Shown one piece after another: positions 8,090 through 18,417 of a stretch of 64,000 bases of DNA. Made by a program: the position numbers and the translations under genes. Position 1 is the stretch's first letter. Each line of letters begins with the position of its first letter. The notes beneath the pieces are model-generated. The model saw nothing but the letters and a program-made list of their open reading frames with translations, had not been told where the DNA came from and made no database searches. The stretch covers positions 110,228 through 174,227 of the forward strand of contig JANQJK010000006.1 in the NCBI GenBank assembly GCA_028281665.1, written 5' to 3'. The DNA comes from Hyphococcus sp. GTDB lineage: Bacteria; Pseudomonadota; Alphaproteobacteria; Caulobacterales; Parvularculaceae.

Positions 8090-10030
8090 CTAAGCCTCCC
8101 GATTTGCGGCGGCCGTTCGGACCAGCTCACGCGGGTCGACGGTCTGCCGGGAGGACGGATCGCGTTCCGCGACCTTGCGCATGATATCGCGCGCTTTCGG
8201 ACCGGCGGCCCGGGACCCGCCAATGCCGTGTTCAACGAGCACGGCGCAGGCGTAACGCGGATTTTCAAACGGCATGTAACTGACAAACAGCGCATGGTCG
8301 CGCCGGGCCCAGGGCAGGTCTTCCTGTTTGGTCAGGCCGCGCGCGCGTTCTTCGGCGGTGATCCGAAAAACCTGGCTGGAGCCGGTCTTGCCGGCCAGTT
8401 GCCAGTCCGGGTCCTCAAGCCGCGAGCGCGCCGCCGTGCCGTATTCATTGGTCACCGCGTTCATCCCCTCGCGCACAACGTCGAGATGGGCCGGATTGAC
8501 GTCAATGGCGGGCGCATTGGGCGCGGGCAGAATGAGATCGCCCACCGCACGCACCAGGCGCGGGCGCACGGCGCGCCCGGTGGCCACACGCGCCGCCATA
8601 ACGCAGAGCTGCAACGGCGTGGCGGTCCAGGCGCCCTGCCCGATGATCGCCGACAGGGTCTCGCCCTGGAACCAGGTCTGGTTTTCAGGCTGGCCCGCAT
8701 AATACTGGCGCTTCCACTCCCGGCTCGGAACGACGCCGGGCTTTTGACCGGTAATGCCGAGTTCAAACATCTCGCCGAGGCCGAACTTGCGGGCGGTGTC
8801 AGCCAGCAAATCGATGTCGAGGGTTTTGGCGATTTCGTAGAAGTAGACGTTGCAGGAATCCTTGATGGCGCCCTTCATGTCGCGCGTCCCGTGACCGCCC
8901 GGCTTCCAGCAATGAAAATTCCGGTTTCCGTACCACATCCGTTGACGGCAATAGGTGGTGTGGCTCGGGCGCACGCCGGCTTCCTGCGCGGCGATTGCAG
9001 ATATGATTTTCAACGTGGAGCCCGGCGCGTACTCGCCCGTCAGCGCCTTGTTCAAAAGCGGCTTATACGGACTGTTGTTCAGCTCGCGCCACAAATCGGG
9101 GTCGATGCCCACATTGAAGTCGTTGGGATTGAACGCCGGCGTCGAGGCCAGCACAAGAATGTCGCCGGTCACCACATCCATCACGACGGCGGCCGCGCTT
9201 TGCGGCTCGTCGGGCTGGCGTTCGGCCGGCGTCGCCAGCACCTGCATCGCATGGGTCTGCAATTCCGCATCGATGGTGAGCGTCAGGGGCTTGCCCTGCT
9301 CCGACGGAACGGCGCCTTCCTTGACCTCTTCGATGACGCGGCCATGAGCGTTGATGACAACGTTCATCTTGCCGGCCTTGCCGCGGAGCTCCTTTTCATA
9401 GGTGCGCTCAAGACCTTCGCGGCCAACCTTGAACCCCGGCTGGCGTAAGAGGTTCCGGTCCCCGTCGCTTTCCTGCGCCGCGAGATCCGCGTCCGTCACG
9501 GCGCCCACATAGCCGATCACGAAGGACGTCGCCGATCCCAGCGGGTAGTCCCGCGTATCGCCGACATCGGGGAGGACGCCCGCGAGATGGGGAAGTTCGT
9601 AGTTAATGCGCGAAAACGCTTCCCAGTCGAGATTGTCGTCGATCTCGATCGGCGTGAACGCGCCGCGGCGGCGGATTTCCCGGAAGATGCGGTTGCGCCG
9701 TTCCTCCGGCACCGGAACGATGGCGGACACATGATCGAGCGTCGCATTCACATTCTGCGACTGTTCCGGCAGCAGGAGGATTCTGAAGTTTTTCCGGTTC
9801 GACGCGAGAACATTGCCGAAACGGTCGACAATGTCGCCGCGAAGCGGCGTCAGCACGCGCCGTTTAAACTGGTTTTCCTGCGCGAGGGTCCGATACTTTT
9901 CGTGATCGGCGATCTGCAATTGATAAAGCCGGCCGGCGATTGCGAAGACGCCGACACACACGCCCCCGCCAAACAGAAAGGAACGGCGGGATACAATTTC
10001 CTGACGTTCCGGATCATGATTGTTCATCAT
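8090..10030 (-). CDS. mrdA: penicillin-binding protein 2 (elongation transpeptidase)
   Basis: Class B PBP of about 646 residues that cross-links peptidoglycan during cell elongation, paired with RodA. It has one N-terminal membrane anchor (SFLFGGGVCVGVFAIAGRLY), the pedestal motif RGDIVDRFGNVLA, and the three transpeptidase motifs: active-site GSTLK, SCN (DSCNVYFYE) and KTGS (LAGKTGSSQV). The open frame extends to 10084, but two adjacent ATG codons (10030 and 10027) just after the mreD stop, preceded by GGTGGAGG, are the likely start. The four-base gap to rodA suggests translational coupling. Confidence 0.95.
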   Translation of the reverse strand: MMNNHDPERQEIVSRRSFLFGGGVCVGVFAIAGRLYQLQIADHEKYRTLAQENQFKRRVLTPLRGDIVDRFGNVLASNRKNFRILLLPEQSQNVNATLDHVSAIVPVPEERRNRIFREIRRRGAFTPIEIDDNLDWEAFSRINYELPHLAGVLPDVGDTRDYPLGSATSFVIGYVGAVTDADLAAQESDGDRNLLRQPGFKVGREGLERTYEKELRGKAGKMNVVINAHGRVIEEVKEGAVPSEQGKPLTLTIDAELQTHAMQVLATPAERQPDEPQSAAAVVMDVVTGDILVLASTPAFNPNDFNVGIDPDLWRELNNSPYKPLLNKALTGEYAPGSTLKIISAIAAQEAGVRPSHTTYCRQRMWYGNRNFHCWKPGGHGTRDMKGAIKDSCNVYFYEIAKTLDIDLLADTARKFGLGEMFELGITGQKPGVVPSREWKRQYYAGQPENQTWFQGETLSAIIGQGAWTATPLQLCVMAARVATGRAVRPRLVRAVGDLILPAPNAPAIDVNPAHLDVVREGMNAVTNEYGTAARSRLEDPDWQLAGKTGSSQVFRITAEERARGLTKQEDLPWARRDHALFVSYMPFENPRYACAVLVEHGIGGSRAAGPKARDIMRKVAERDPSSRQTVDPRELVRTAAANREA

Positions 10031-10034
10031 GAGA

Positions 10035-10547
10035 TCACGCCTCCACCAGCACGCGGCTGTGCAGTTCGCGGAAGGCGACGCCAAACACGGGGTAGATCAG
10101 GATTGTCGCCGCGACCTGCGCGGACAAGGCGGCGACAGGCAACAGAACGCCGGACATGAGACTCATCACGAGCCATAACATAAGGCTCGCAACGCTCGCC
10201 GCCAATGCAAATCCCATCCACACGACCTTTTGTTCGCGCCCGAGGAAATAGGCCCGCTGCGAACTCACGGCGAATTGCGTGACAAGGTAAACGGCGGCCC
10301 AGAGGCCAAGCGGGCCGCCCATTAACAGGTCCTGTAAAAGGCCGATTGCGAAGACGCTTGGGCTTGGCAGAAAGTCCGGCGAATAGATGGACCAGAAAAA
10401 GACCACCACGAGGGGAATAATCGGCGTCGGCAGCGCCCCTTCAAAAAACCGGATCGGCAGCGCCAGAATAAGCACGCCGACAAAGCCGAGCAGCGTCGGC
10501 GTGAGCGACCGCAGGATGGAGAATAACTGTTCCGCGCGATATCCCAT
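10035..10547 (-). CDS. mreD: rod shape-determining protein MreD
   Basis: A 170-residue inner-membrane protein with five or six helices, located between mreC and mrdA, where MreD always lies in this operon. The central segment FWSIYSPDFLPSPSVFAIGLLQDLLMGGPLG is the recognisable MreD core. MreD helps connect the MreB filament and MreC to the PBP2-RodA synthase. It starts five bases after the mreC stop and ends four bases before mrdA, consistent with one polycistronic transcript. Sequence conservation in this family is low, so the call relies partly on position. Confidence 0.93.
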   Translation of the reverse strand: MGYRAEQLFSILRSLTPTLLGFVGVLILALPIRFFEGALPTPIIPLVVVFFWSIYSPDFLPSPSVFAIGLLQDLLMGGPLGLWAAVYLVTQFAVSSQRAYFLGREQKVVWMGFALAASVASLMLWLVMSLMSGVLLPVAALSAQVAATILIYPVFGVAFRELHSRVLVEA

Positions 10548-10552
10548 GGCGG

Positions 10553-11470
10553 CTAACCCTCCGCCTGGGACTGGTCGTCCGCAGCGGCGCCGGCATCTTC
10601 CTCGGAAGTTTCCTCCGCCGCCGCGTCGGACACGGCGGGGAACGCAAAATTGATCACGCGCACCATGCGCGCGCGCGTATAATTCGCATAAAGGTCAACT
10701 TCGAGTTCACGGGCGCCGTCCTCAACGACGCCGACCGGGAGGCCACGCGGCAATACGCCCTCGGCGCCGGACGTCAGGACGCGCTGGCCGGGAAGAATTT
10801 CGATATCGTCGGATGTCTCGATGATGGAAATTGTCGGGCGGGCGCGGGTGCGGCCGACGAGAATGCCGTCCACGTCCGCGCCTTCCACATAAACCGGAAC
10901 GCGGCTCTGAACGTCGGTCAGCAACAGAACGCGCGATGCGTTCGCGCCGATATGAACAATGCGGCCCAACAGGCCGTCCGGGTCCATCACGGCCTGGCCG
11001 GGCTCGACATTCTTTCGCCGGCCGGCGTTGATGATCATCGATCGCGCAAAGGCGTCGTTCGCCTCGCCGATGATAAAGGCGTCCACCGGGCGAACGGCGG
11101 GCGGCGCCTGATAGGACTGAAGCTGCTCGAAACCGGAAACGACGGAACGCAACTCCAGCGCTTCGTTCATCCACTGGCGCAGTTCGGCGTTTTCCCGGCG
11201 CAACGCATCGTTCTGTTCCAGGACCGCGAAATAATCGCCGATATAGCCGATGACGCCGTTCACATAGGCAATCGGTCCGGACAGAATTTCCAGCACCGGG
11301 GATGTGGCGTCGAGAACACTTTCGCGCGCTTTCTTGAAGACGGAGGCCTGCGCCGAATAGAGGCTCGAAAGCAGCAGGAATACCGATGCGAGGATAAGGA
11401 CGACAAGGATAACGCGGGAATTCGCCTTACGGCCCAGTCCTTCGCGTCTGTCCTGCCCTAAATAATCCAT
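10553..11470 (-). CDS. mreC: rod shape-determining protein MreC
   Basis: A 305-residue bitopic protein: a short cytoplasmic start, one membrane helix (VILVVLILASVFLLLSSLYSA), a coiled coil around residues 85-105 (LEQNDALRRENAELRQWMNEAL), then the double beta-barrel MreC domain (GLLGRIVHIGANASRVLLLTD, ...ILVGRTRARP...LPGQRVLTSG). It scaffolds the elongasome in the periplasm and activates PBP2. The C-terminus is an acidic, low-complexity tail of about 25 residues (EETSEEDAGAAADD). It is the second gene of the operon, 58 bp after mreB. Confidence 0.95.
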   Translation of the reverse strand: MDYLGQDRREGLGRKANSRVILVVLILASVFLLLSSLYSAQASVFKKARESVLDATSPVLEILSGPIAYVNGVIGYIGDYFAVLEQNDALRRENAELRQWMNEALELRSVVSGFEQLQSYQAPPAVRPVDAFIIGEANDAFARSMIINAGRRKNVEPGQAVMDPDGLLGRIVHIGANASRVLLLTDVQSRVPVYVEGADVDGILVGRTRARPTISIIETSDDIEILPGQRVLTSGAEGVLPRGLPVGVVEDGARELEVDLYANYTRARMVRVINFAFPAVSDAAAEETSEEDAGAAADDQSQAEG

Positions 11471-11528
11471 GCCTCACTTATACCGCCGGGGGTCGCTGAA
11501 CACAGGGCCCGGCGAACGCGGGGGCCCC

Positions 11529-12599
<1,071 letters not shown>

Positions 12600-12614
12600 C
12601 TATCGGCGCAATAC

Positions 12615-12643
12615 TTATCCTTAATGCGTTCCTAAATCGTCAA
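12615..12643 (-). promoter_or_regulatory. possible sigma-70 promoter of the mre operon
   Basis: Read on the minus strand, TTGACG (12643-12638) is followed after 17 bases by GGATAA (12620-12615), about 45 bases before the mreB start. The -35 element is one base from consensus and the -10 element is weaker. It is the best hexamer pair I found in the 200 bp gap; assignment is by eye. Confidence 0.35.
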
Positions 12644-12770
12644 CATGGGCCGCAAATGCGGCCTATCTCCTGGCGTCCGGCGGCAGCGCGACCGCCTCAC
12701 GCGATCGCCGCTAACGGTCAGTTAACAGGATTCTCGCCAGGCAAACCAGTTTCCGCGGCGAATATGAGCA

Positions 12771-13550
12771 TCAATATGCGCCCTCGCGCGCCCGCATGCG
12801 CCGGTAAATGGCGCGCACCAGCAGCAAAAACCCAAGCCAGAGGGCGATCACGCCGGCGATGATCGCGAGATCGCGCGGCTCCCGGCTCATGAAGAAATCG
12901 ACAACCCCGTCGACGCCCTCCGACAGGGTCTGCGCATCCGGGAAATAGGCCGCCAGCACGGCGACGACACCGATTTTCGGGATGATCCCGAGGCCCGTGC
13001 CGATCCAGTATTTCCATAAGGGAATATGGGCCGTTCCGGCCGCGGCGTTGATGACGATAAACGGCGCTGACGGCACGACGCGGATCATGCCGCTGGCGAC
13101 GATTCCGTGATTATGGAGAAAATTGATGGTGCGCTGGACCCGGTCGCCGGCGAGCCCGCGGATCCACCGCCCGCCGAGAAAATGCCCGAGGCCGAAGGTC
13201 AGCGTCGCGCTCGCCATGGTGGCAAGCCAGGCGTAGAACGCGCCCACCACCGGCCCGAAGACGATCACCGTCGCCGTAATCAGGAGGATTTGCGGAAAGC
13301 CCGTCAGCGCCAGCAGGGAATAAATCGAGACGACGCCGATAAGGGCGTAAGGCGACTCCGCGGCGGCGGCGACGATGCGATTGACCTGCTGAATGCCTCC
13401 ATCGTCGTGATCGAGGTTCATCCAGCCCTGCCCGAAGAACAGCATAAAGACGACAAATACGAGGAGAACGACAGACACCGCCAGCGACGTCGCCGCCTTT
13501 GCGTCCATGGAACTGAGGAAGCCTGTCAGCCGCCGCAGAAACTCGACCAT
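12771..13550 (-). CDS. TVP38/TMEM64 (VTT domain) family membrane protein
   Basis: A polytopic inner-membrane protein of about 259 residues with the VTT/SNARE-associated core: PQILLITATVIVFGPVVGAFYAWLATMASATLTFGLGHFLGGRW, then GIVASGMIRVVPSAPFIVINAAAG and IPLWKYWIGTGLGIIPK. DedA/TVP38 relatives are proposed to move lipid carriers or phospholipids across membranes. The frame is open to 13601, but the internal ATG at 13550 (MVEFLRRL) has a GGGAC/AGGG stretch ahead and places the protein start nearer the first helix; both starts are possible. It lies between miaA and mreB without obvious coupling. Confidence 0.85.
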   Translation of the reverse strand: MVEFLRRLTGFLSSMDAKAATSLAVSVVLLVFVVFMLFFGQGWMNLDHDDGGIQQVNRIVAAAAESPYALIGVVSIYSLLALTGFPQILLITATVIVFGPVVGAFYAWLATMASATLTFGLGHFLGGRWIRGLAGDRVQRTINFLHNHGIVASGMIRVVPSAPFIVINAAAGTAHIPLWKYWIGTGLGIIPKIGVVAVLAAYFPDAQTLSEGVDGVVDFFMSREPRDLAIIAGVIALWLGFLLLVRAIYRRMRAREGAY

Positions 13551-13730
13551 ACCCTGTCCCGGTCCCGACAATCTGACCTGCGGCAGACAACGTATCGTCA
13601 TATGCCGCCGGCGGCGCCGATCGGTTGCGCCTTGTTACACCCAGATTGGACCGTGTTCAGGCCCCCGCCCGGTCCTGCTTCCCATGAAGAGATGGTGTCT
13701 TAGCTTCCGGTCCGGCGGAGCGCAACGGCC

Positions 13731-14687
13731 TCAGTCTTCGTCCGCAAAAAAGTATTCGACCGCGGCGGCCGGATTCTCCACGCGCGGCCAGTCGGCCGCC
13801 TGATTGCGGAACCAGGTGAGCTGGCGCTTGGCGAAGCGCCGTGTTGCCTGTTGCAGTGCGGCAAGGCACGCGGCTTCGTCCATGTCGCCGGAGAGGAGCG
13901 CCGAGATTTCGGGCACGCCGAGGGCTTTCATCACCGGAAGGTCTTTATCGAGACCGCGCTCAAGAAGGCGCGCGACTTCCTCGATCGCACCGCTCGACAT
14001 CATCGCCGCAGCGCGGGCGTCGCATTGCGCATAAAGGGCCTCGCGCGGCGGGTCGACAAGGACGCGCCGCGCCGGCGCAGCAATCATCGGCGCCCGCGGC
14101 AAGGCCTGAAACTCCGAGAGTTTCTGGCCCGTGGCCTCAAAAACCTCCCATGCCCGGATGAGCCGCTGCGCGTCCCCCGCCGGCAGCTTTGTCATGGCGT
14201 CGTCCCGGGCGATCACTTCGTCGCGAAACTTTTCCGGCCCCAGCGCATCGCGGCGGCGCTTCGCCATTGCACGAATCTCCGAAGGAATCTCCGGAATTGG
14301 CGAGAGCCCCTCTTCAAGGGCGCGGAAGTAAAGCCCGGCGCCGCCAACAACGATGGCGGCCCGCCCCCGCGCGCCTATTGCTTCGATGATCGGTGCCGCC
14401 ATGCGCGCCCAGCGCCCGGCCGAGCAGCGTTCCGAACCGTCTATCACGCCATAGAGATGGTGGGCGGCGCGCGCTTCGTCAGACATGGACGGCCGGGCGG
14501 TGACAACGCGCAAATCGCGATAGACCTGCATCGCATCGGCATTCACGATTTCGCCGCTTAGGCGCTCGCAAAGCGCAAGGGCCGCCCCCGACTTGCCGCC
14601 GGCGGTCGGGCCTGCAATGAAAATGATATGAGGCTTATCTTCGATGGTTTCGCTGGCTTTATTGGCTCGCAGAACTATAACACTCAA
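13731..14687 (-). CDS. miaA: tRNA dimethylallyltransferase MiaA
   Basis: A 318-residue enzyme that adds a dimethylallyl group to N6 of A37 in tRNAs reading codons that start with U. The P-loop GPTAGGKSGAAL and the following NADAMQVYRDLRVVTARPS are diagnostic, and VGGAGLYFRALEEGLSPIPEIP and QRLIRAWEVFEATG complete the core. The C-terminal QATRRFAKRQLTWFRNQ is also a family signature. Length is normal. The upstream 150 bp contain a REP-like repeat shared with the divergent serB gene. Confidence 0.96.
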   Translation of the reverse strand: MSVIVLRANKASETIEDKPHIIFIAGPTAGGKSGAALALCERLSGEIVNADAMQVYRDLRVVTARPSMSDEARAAHHLYGVIDGSERCSAGRWARMAAPIIEAIGARGRAAIVVGGAGLYFRALEEGLSPIPEIPSEIRAMAKRRRDALGPEKFRDEVIARDDAMTKLPAGDAQRLIRAWEVFEATGQKLSEFQALPRAPMIAAPARRVLVDPPREALYAQCDARAAAMMSSGAIEEVARLLERGLDKDLPVMKALGVPEISALLSGDMDEAACLAALQQATRRFAKRQLTWFRNQAADWPRVENPAAAVEYFFADED

Positions 14688-14720
14688 CGATTTTTTGGGT
14701 CACAATTTTCTCCGCCGTCC

Positions 14721-14787
14721 CCGGCGAAAGCCGGGGTCCAAGCGGGCAAATTCAGTGTATGCACACCTGGATCCCGGCTTTCGCCGG
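14721..14787. repeat. REP-like inverted repeat pair between miaA and serB
   Basis: Two 20-base arms (14721-14740 and 14768-14787) are inverted copies matching at 19 of 20 positions, separated by 27 bases. Each arm is itself a hairpin, CCGGC-GAAA-GCCGG and its complement. Related elements lie at 28601-28749. The structure resembles bacterial interspersed palindromic (REP/BIME-like) repeats, whose translation gives the familiar WIPAFAGM-type shadow peptide. It occupies the upstream part of the longest serB frame, so it argues against that start. Confidence 0.8.
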
Positions 14788-14836
14788 GATGAGCGGTGTA
14801 AAGATTAAAGCTGTTCGACACAAAACGAAAACTCAG

Positions 14837-15778
14837 ATGCAACTCACACTCGTATTGATATCAACAACCGAGGACGCAAAGCTGACAGACACCAAACTCG
14901 GTGAAATCCTGTCGCCCATCCCTCGCGAACAACGCTCGAACACACCTGATTGGTTTGCGCCGGAATCAGCCTGTCAGATTCAAGTGTTTGCCTGGGACGG
15001 AAGCGGTAAATCATCAGCCTGGGACAGCGAAGACGATATGTTGGCGTTTGTTCGAAAGAATGTCGTCAATCTTGCTCAGTCAAAATTCAATATCGACGCA
15101 GCTGTCATTCCCACGGAGCACCGCCGCAAGCGCCTCCTGATCGCGGACATGGATTCGACCATGATCCAGCAGGAATGCATCGATGAACTCGCCGAATTCG
15201 CCGGCAGGCGGGCCGAAATCTCCGACATCACCGAGCGCGCCATGCGCGGAGAACTCGATTTCGAAGGCGCGCTGAAGGCGCGGGTTGCGATGCTGGAGGG
15301 GCTGCCGGAATCGGTGCTTGAGGAGGCGTTTGAAAAACGCATTTCCTTAACGCCCGGCGCGCGAACCCTGGTGCAGACAATGAATGCGGCAGGCGCCGTC
15401 ACGGCGCTCGTTTCCGGCGGGTTTACGTTCTTTACGTCCCGCATCGCGGCGGCCTGCGGCTTTCAGCACAATCAGGCGAATGAACTGATCATCAAGGACG
15501 GCCGCCTCACCGGCGAAGTGGTGGAACCCATTCTCGGCCGCGCGGCAAAACAGAACGCCTTGCTTCGCATTGCCGGCGAGAACGACATCGACCTTGCCGA
15601 CACGCTCGCCGTGGGCGACGGCGCCAATGATCTTTCCATGCTGGAACGGGCGGGGCTTGGCGTCGCCTTCCATGCAAAGCCGGCGGTCGCCGAAGCCGCG
15701 CACGCGCGCATCGACCATGGCGACCTGACGGCGCTCTTGTACCTGCAGGGTATTCCGCAGGCGGAGTTTGTGGAATAG
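14837..15778 (+). CDS. serB: phosphoserine phosphatase
   Basis: HAD-family enzyme of 313 residues that dephosphorylates L-phosphoserine, the last step of serine synthesis. The catalytic motif DMDSTMIQQECIDE (about residue 104), the motif ALVSGGFTFFT, and the C-terminal AVGDGANDLSMLERAGLGVAFHAKP are clear. The first 90 residues form the divergent N-terminal domain seen in SerB. The open frame reaches back to 14759, but that part translates a palindromic repeat, so ATG 14837 is chosen; no strong ribosome site is visible. The first 270 bases are noticeably less GC-rich than the rest of the gene and than the neighbours. Confidence 0.93.
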   Translation: MQLTLVLISTTEDAKLTDTKLGEILSPIPREQRSNTPDWFAPESACQIQVFAWDGSGKSSAWDSEDDMLAFVRKNVVNLAQSKFNIDAAVIPTEHRRKRLLIADMDSTMIQQECIDELAEFAGRRAEISDITERAMRGELDFEGALKARVAMLEGLPESVLEEAFEKRISLTPGARTLVQTMNAAGAVTALVSGGFTFFTSRIAAACGFQHNQANELIIKDGRLTGEVVEPILGRAAKQNALLRIAGENDIDLADTLAVGDGANDLSMLERAGLGVAFHAKPAVAEAAHARIDHGDLTALLYLQGIPQAEFVE

Positions 15779-15837
15779 GCGTTGGCGTCAGCGGTCAGTC
15801 AGGCGTCAAACGCCAAGGCCCGACGCCGTACCGGAAA

Positions 15838-17220
15838 TCAGGGTCTCAGGCTCTCATAAAACAGGAGGTCGCCGCGCTGCACGTAGATCTGCACCGGACC
15901 GCTGTTGAGGTTGCGCAGCTTGTCGAGCTTTGTGACGGCCGCCGCGGGCCGCGTCATCCGCTCCCAGCCGATCTCTAAAATTACATCGCCGGGCTTCAGA
16001 AACACCGCTGCGGGGCTGTCGGGATCGACCTCGGTGATAACGACGCCTTCAACATTGGACGGAAGGCCGAAGGCGCGGCGGATTTCCTCGGTCGGCTCCT
16101 GAAGGGTCAGGCCGGCGCTCTTGAACGTGTTGGACGGCGTCGCAAATCCGCGTGCGGCCGCAAGCAACTGTTCCTCGCGGCGCTCGACGACCACATTCAG
16201 GGTCACGCGCTTGCCGTCGCGCAGGACAACAACCGTCGTGCGCGCGCCAACCGGCGTATCCGCAACGGCGCGCGTGAGGTCGCGCTGGGATGTAATGGGC
16301 TGGCGATTGAACTCCAGAATAACGTCATTGACGGAAATGCCGGCCGTTTTCGCCGGACTGTTTTCCCGAACGACCGAAACGAGCGCACCTTCCGGCCGTT
16401 TCAGCCCGGCAGCGGACGCCTGATCTGCGGAAAGGTCCGCGATCGTGACCCCAAGCCAGCCGCGCCGCGTCTCGCCATATTCGAGCAGCTGTTCGACGAC
16501 CGTTTCCGCAAGGTCCGCCGGAATGGCGAAACCGACGCCGACCGATCCGCCGGTCTGGGAGAAGATCGCTGTGTTCACGCCGATGACATTGCCTTGCAGG
16601 TCAAACAACGGGCCGCCGGAATTGCCGCGATTGATGGAAGCGTCGGTCTGGATGTAGTCATCATAAAGACCGGAGTTGATGTCCCGGTTGCGCGCCGAAA
16701 CGATGCCCTTGGTAACCGAACCGCCAAGCCCGAACGGATTGCCGATGGCAATGACGTCAACGCCGACGGGCGCTTTATCGACGTCGCCCCATTTTACAGC
16801 CGGGAAGCGCTCGCCGCTTGTCTGGATTTCCAGCACGGCAAGGTCGGTCTCGCGATCCCTGCCGCGCACATTCGCCTTGAACTCGCGCCCGTCGTTGAGC
16901 GTCACTGTGATCTGGTCCGCATTGTCGATAACGTGATTGTTGGTGACGACGATGCCTTTGGGATCGACGATGAAACCGGAACCAAGAGACACCGGCTGCC
17001 GGCCGAACTTCTTGCGCAGGGTTTCCAGCTCACCGGTCGCGGCGCCGCCGCGCACGCTTTGCGATGAAGAGATATTCACCACCGCCGGGGACAGCTTTTT
17101 CACGAGCGCCGGAAGATTGTGCGACGGGTCATGCGCAACCGCCCCGCCCGCCGGCGCCAGCACCAGCGCCGCGCCGACCGCCGCAGCTTTGAAAATCCGT
17201 CCGAAATCCCGATGAATCAT
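15838..17220 (-). CDS. Do-type periplasmic serine protease (DegP/DegQ/MucD family)
   Basis: A 460-residue HtrA protease for envelope protein quality control. A signal peptide (FKAAAVGAALVLAPAGGAVA, ending near residue 28) is followed by a trypsin-like domain with His96 (TNNHVID), Asp126 (DLAVLEI) and Ser201 (RGNSGGPL), then two PDZ domains (RRGWLGVTIADLS... and a second reaching the C-terminus). ATG 17220 is preferred over the longer frame (17286) because it starts the signal peptide and has GTGAGG upstream. It lies about 100 bp downstream of hflC, giving an hflK-hflC-degP order common in proteobacteria. Confidence 0.93.
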   Translation of the reverse strand: MIHRDFGRIFKAAAVGAALVLAPAGGAVAHDPSHNLPALVKKLSPAVVNISSSQSVRGGAATGELETLRKKFGRQPVSLGSGFIVDPKGIVVTNNHVIDNADQITVTLNDGREFKANVRGRDRETDLAVLEIQTSGERFPAVKWGDVDKAPVGVDVIAIGNPFGLGGSVTKGIVSARNRDINSGLYDDYIQTDASINRGNSGGPLFDLQGNVIGVNTAIFSQTGGSVGVGFAIPADLAETVVEQLLEYGETRRGWLGVTIADLSADQASAAGLKRPEGALVSVVRENSPAKTAGISVNDVILEFNRQPITSQRDLTRAVADTPVGARTTVVVLRDGKRVTLNVVVERREEQLLAAARGFATPSNTFKSAGLTLQEPTEEIRRAFGLPSNVEGVVITEVDPDSPAAVFLKPGDVILEIGWERMTRPAAAVTKLDKLRNLNSGPVQIYVQRGDLLFYESLRP

Positions 17221-17322
17221 AGCGGCCTCACACCATTCCCCACGACAATACCGGCGATAAGTTAACGCAAAGCAGCGCGGTGACAAGCGCAGCTCCGATA
17301 CACGGAAGGGATTTTGCGACGC

Positions 17323-18417
17323 CTAGTTACGAGCCTCGAAGTCTCTGAAATAGCGGAAGAATTCCGAATCCGGACTGAGCAGGATCGTGGTCTCGCCCTG
17401 TTTGAGGGCAACCTGGTACGCGTCGAGGGAACGGTAAAACGCGAAAAACTCCGCCCGTTGCGGATCGCGTTGTCCGCCCGGCAGGAATTCACATCCGATA
17501 ATCGCTGCGTTGGCCTCGGTCTGAACGCCCGTCGACAGCGCGCCGGCCGCGGCCTCGGCCGCTGTCGGCTGCTCGTCTTCGCCCTCCGCCGCCGGCGTCT
17601 CGTCGTCGCCTGCAACCGCCGCGTCAATGGTTTCTTCGGTAATGCGCACCGGCACCCCGTCATAGGCGCCGGCAAAGATGCAATTGCGGGCGGCGTCGGC
17701 CCGGCCCTTGATTTCCAGGGCCCGACGATTGGCGTCGGCGAGAATTTCTGTCTCGCGGCGGTCGGCCTGAGCCTCGATCCGCCGTTTCTGTTCGTCGCCT
17801 TCGGCCCGTATGCGCTGAGCGATTTGCTGACGTTCCGACCGCATGCGTTGATAAACGTCATCTTCGTTTTCCGTCGGGAAATCGGCCCGGCGGATTTTTA
17901 CGTCGATGATCCGCACGCCGAATTTGCGAACCTCTTCCGCCATCAATGCATTGATGGCCTGCATCAGCTGGGCGCGGCGATCGCGAATGATTTCGATGTC
18001 GGTCGCCTCGCCGAGCACTGCACGCAGGGCGCTTTCAAGAACAGCGGCGAGACGCTTTTCCCCTTCGCCCCGCAAGGCCCGCTGACTGTCGCCGGCGCCG
18101 GCGCGGAAACTTTCGTAATATCGAAGCGGCTCGATGATCTGGTAGCGAACGAACGCGTCGACGACGAGGCGCTCCTGATTGACCGTAAAGATCTCCTGGG
18201 CGCTGTGATCATATTCGAGATTGCGTTTGTCGAGCTTGACGACGTTTTCAATAGGCAGTTTCGCCTTCAGGCCTGCGTCCGGCGCAATCCGCACCGGATC
18301 GCCGAACCGCAGCACGATCGCCTGTTCGCGCTCGCCGACAGTAAAGAGAAACACATTGAGAATCAGCACAACGGCGATTGCGCCGATGACAAGACCGGGA
18401 CCGAAAAGCCTGTTCAT
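17323..18417 (-). CDS. hflC: HflC, membrane protease regulator (SPFH/prohibitin family)
   Basis: A 364-residue protein with one N-terminal membrane helix (VIGAIAVVLILNVFLFTVGEREQAIVLRFGDP), an SPFH domain, and a long helical coiled coil (QIAQRIRAEGDEQKRRIEAQADRRETEILADA). With HflK it forms a large cage around the FtsH protease and modulates membrane-protein turnover. About 75 residues in the region 225-300 (rich in EDEQPTAAEAAAGAL) are an acidic, low-complexity insertion not seen in E. coli HflC. Its ATG overlaps the hflK stop by one base (TAATG), a sign of coupled translation. Confidence 0.95.
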   Translation of the reverse strand: MNRLFGPGLVIGAIAVVLILNVFLFTVGEREQAIVLRFGDPVRIAPDAGLKAKLPIENVVKLDKRNLEYDHSAQEIFTVNQERLVVDAFVRYQIIEPLRYYESFRAGAGDSQRALRGEGEKRLAAVLESALRAVLGEATDIEIIRDRRAQLMQAINALMAEEVRKFGVRIIDVKIRRADFPTENEDDVYQRMRSERQQIAQRIRAEGDEQKRRIEAQADRRETEILADANRRALEIKGRADAARNCIFAGAYDGVPVRITEETIDAAVAGDDETPAAEGEDEQPTAAEAAAGALSTGVQTEANAAIIGCEFLPGGQRDPQRAEFFAFYRSLDAYQVALKQGETTILLSPDSEFFRYFRDFEARN

